Part shown: one piece after another, positions 20,761-20,910 of the stretch | Position numbering within the stretch: position 1 is the stretch's first letter | How the letters are laid out: every line of letters begins with the position of its first letter | Assembly: GCA_016844285.1 (NCBI GenBank) | Contig: JAENIS010000015.1 | Coordinates: forward strand, 1 to 20,910 | Direction of reading: 5' to 3' | From: Dehalococcoidales bacterium | Lineage (GTDB): Bacteria > Chloroflexota > Dehalococcoidia > Dehalococcoidales > UBA2162 | Length of the DNA stretch: 20,910 nucleotides | The notes under the pieces: generated by a model | Database searches by the model: none | The model's input: only the letters and a program-made list of their open reading frames with translations | Told to the model about the DNA's origin: nothing | Program-made: the position numbers and the translations under genes

Positions 20761-20910
20761 GTGAAATTATGTAATTATCTTGAATGTGAACGTACTCAGC
20801 GAGGGCCTGGAGCGTTTCAGCGTACGCTTATTAGTACTGATGATGGAGCGAAAAATATCCGTATTCTTATGTGGGAACTTGAACCGGGGGTTACAAGACC
20901 GATTCATGCC
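20761..20910 (+). CDS. cupin-domain protein, partial (runs off the window)
   Basis: GTG 20761 with GGGGAGG upstream opens a frame that continues to the window edge (50 codons seen). Near the end, IRILMWELEPGVTRPIHA fits the first cupin motif (G-x5-H-x-H begins here), so a small metal-binding beta-barrel protein is likely. TGGTAAAAT at 20723-20731 is a possible extended -10 promoter. The substrate or role cannot be read from the fragment. Confidence 0.6.
   Translation, partial: MKLCNYLECERTQRGPGAFQRTLISTDDGAKNIRILMWELEPGVTRPIHA

Overview
The window looks like chromosome of an uncultured bacterium of roughly 50% GC, most likely a Chloroflexota of the Dehalococcoidia type. This placement is inferred from several features: a solute-binding lipoprotein with a long Pro/Thr/Gly linker after its lipobox, paired CaiB/BaiF CoA-transferases, paired CapA-like proteins, a ParB-like / zinc-ribbon / serine-recombinase module, ssrA-like 3'-end repeats, and scattered short palindromic repeats of the 'GAGCGAAGCGACGAAG' kind. 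No rRNA, complete tRNA or other phylogenetic marker is present to confirm it. Nearly all genes are on the + strand.

Left part (1-9300). A good sigma70-type promoter precedes a two-TM protein of unknown function. Its stop overlaps the start of a DDE transposase with an N-terminal zinc ribbon. Two class III CoA-transferases follow, spaced like an operon; the second carries Glu where the catalytic Asp is expected. After a 403-base gap with a strong promoter and a 10-bp dyad come two CapA-fold paralogues and an extracytoplasmic peptide-type binding lipoprotein without permease genes. A perfect 16-bp hairpin closes this block.

Middle part (9300-13900). This is the housekeeping section: trpS, an acyl-CoA carboxyltransferase (beta subunit type), hisA and hisI, separated by short palindromic repeats. 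hisA has no ATG, GTG or TTG start that would give a whole enzyme. An ATA codon with a good Shine-Dalgarno sequence is the only good fit.

Right part (13900-20760). This is an integration hot spot. A minus-strand remnant of a large serine recombinase stops next to a cluster of seven GTTCAA/TTGAAC half-sites. The cluster lies directly upstream of an overlapping set of genes: a ParB-like protein, a small Cys-rich protein, a small serine resolvase (again apparently starting at ATA, overlapping the previous stop as ATAA) and the out-of-frame C-terminal part of a large serine recombinase. The latter reads into the first of four direct repeats that resemble the 3' end of a tmRNA gene (ssrA) in reverse orientation. 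The repeats, at about 17.1, 17.65, 18.55 and 20.42 kb, delimit three small cargo segments: a free-standing DnaJ-type zinc finger; a Lys-rich mini-protein with yajQ; and an 84-aa protein, a DUF998-like membrane protein and a coiled-coil protein. A second recombinase C-terminal remnant lies just before the fourth repeat. The simplest reading is repeated insertion and decay of ssrA-targeting islands. A partial cupin gene runs off the right edge.

Main points for a second look: the four ssrA-like repeats, the half-site cluster in front of the ParB/recombinase module, two independent apparent AUA starts, and the split recombinase.
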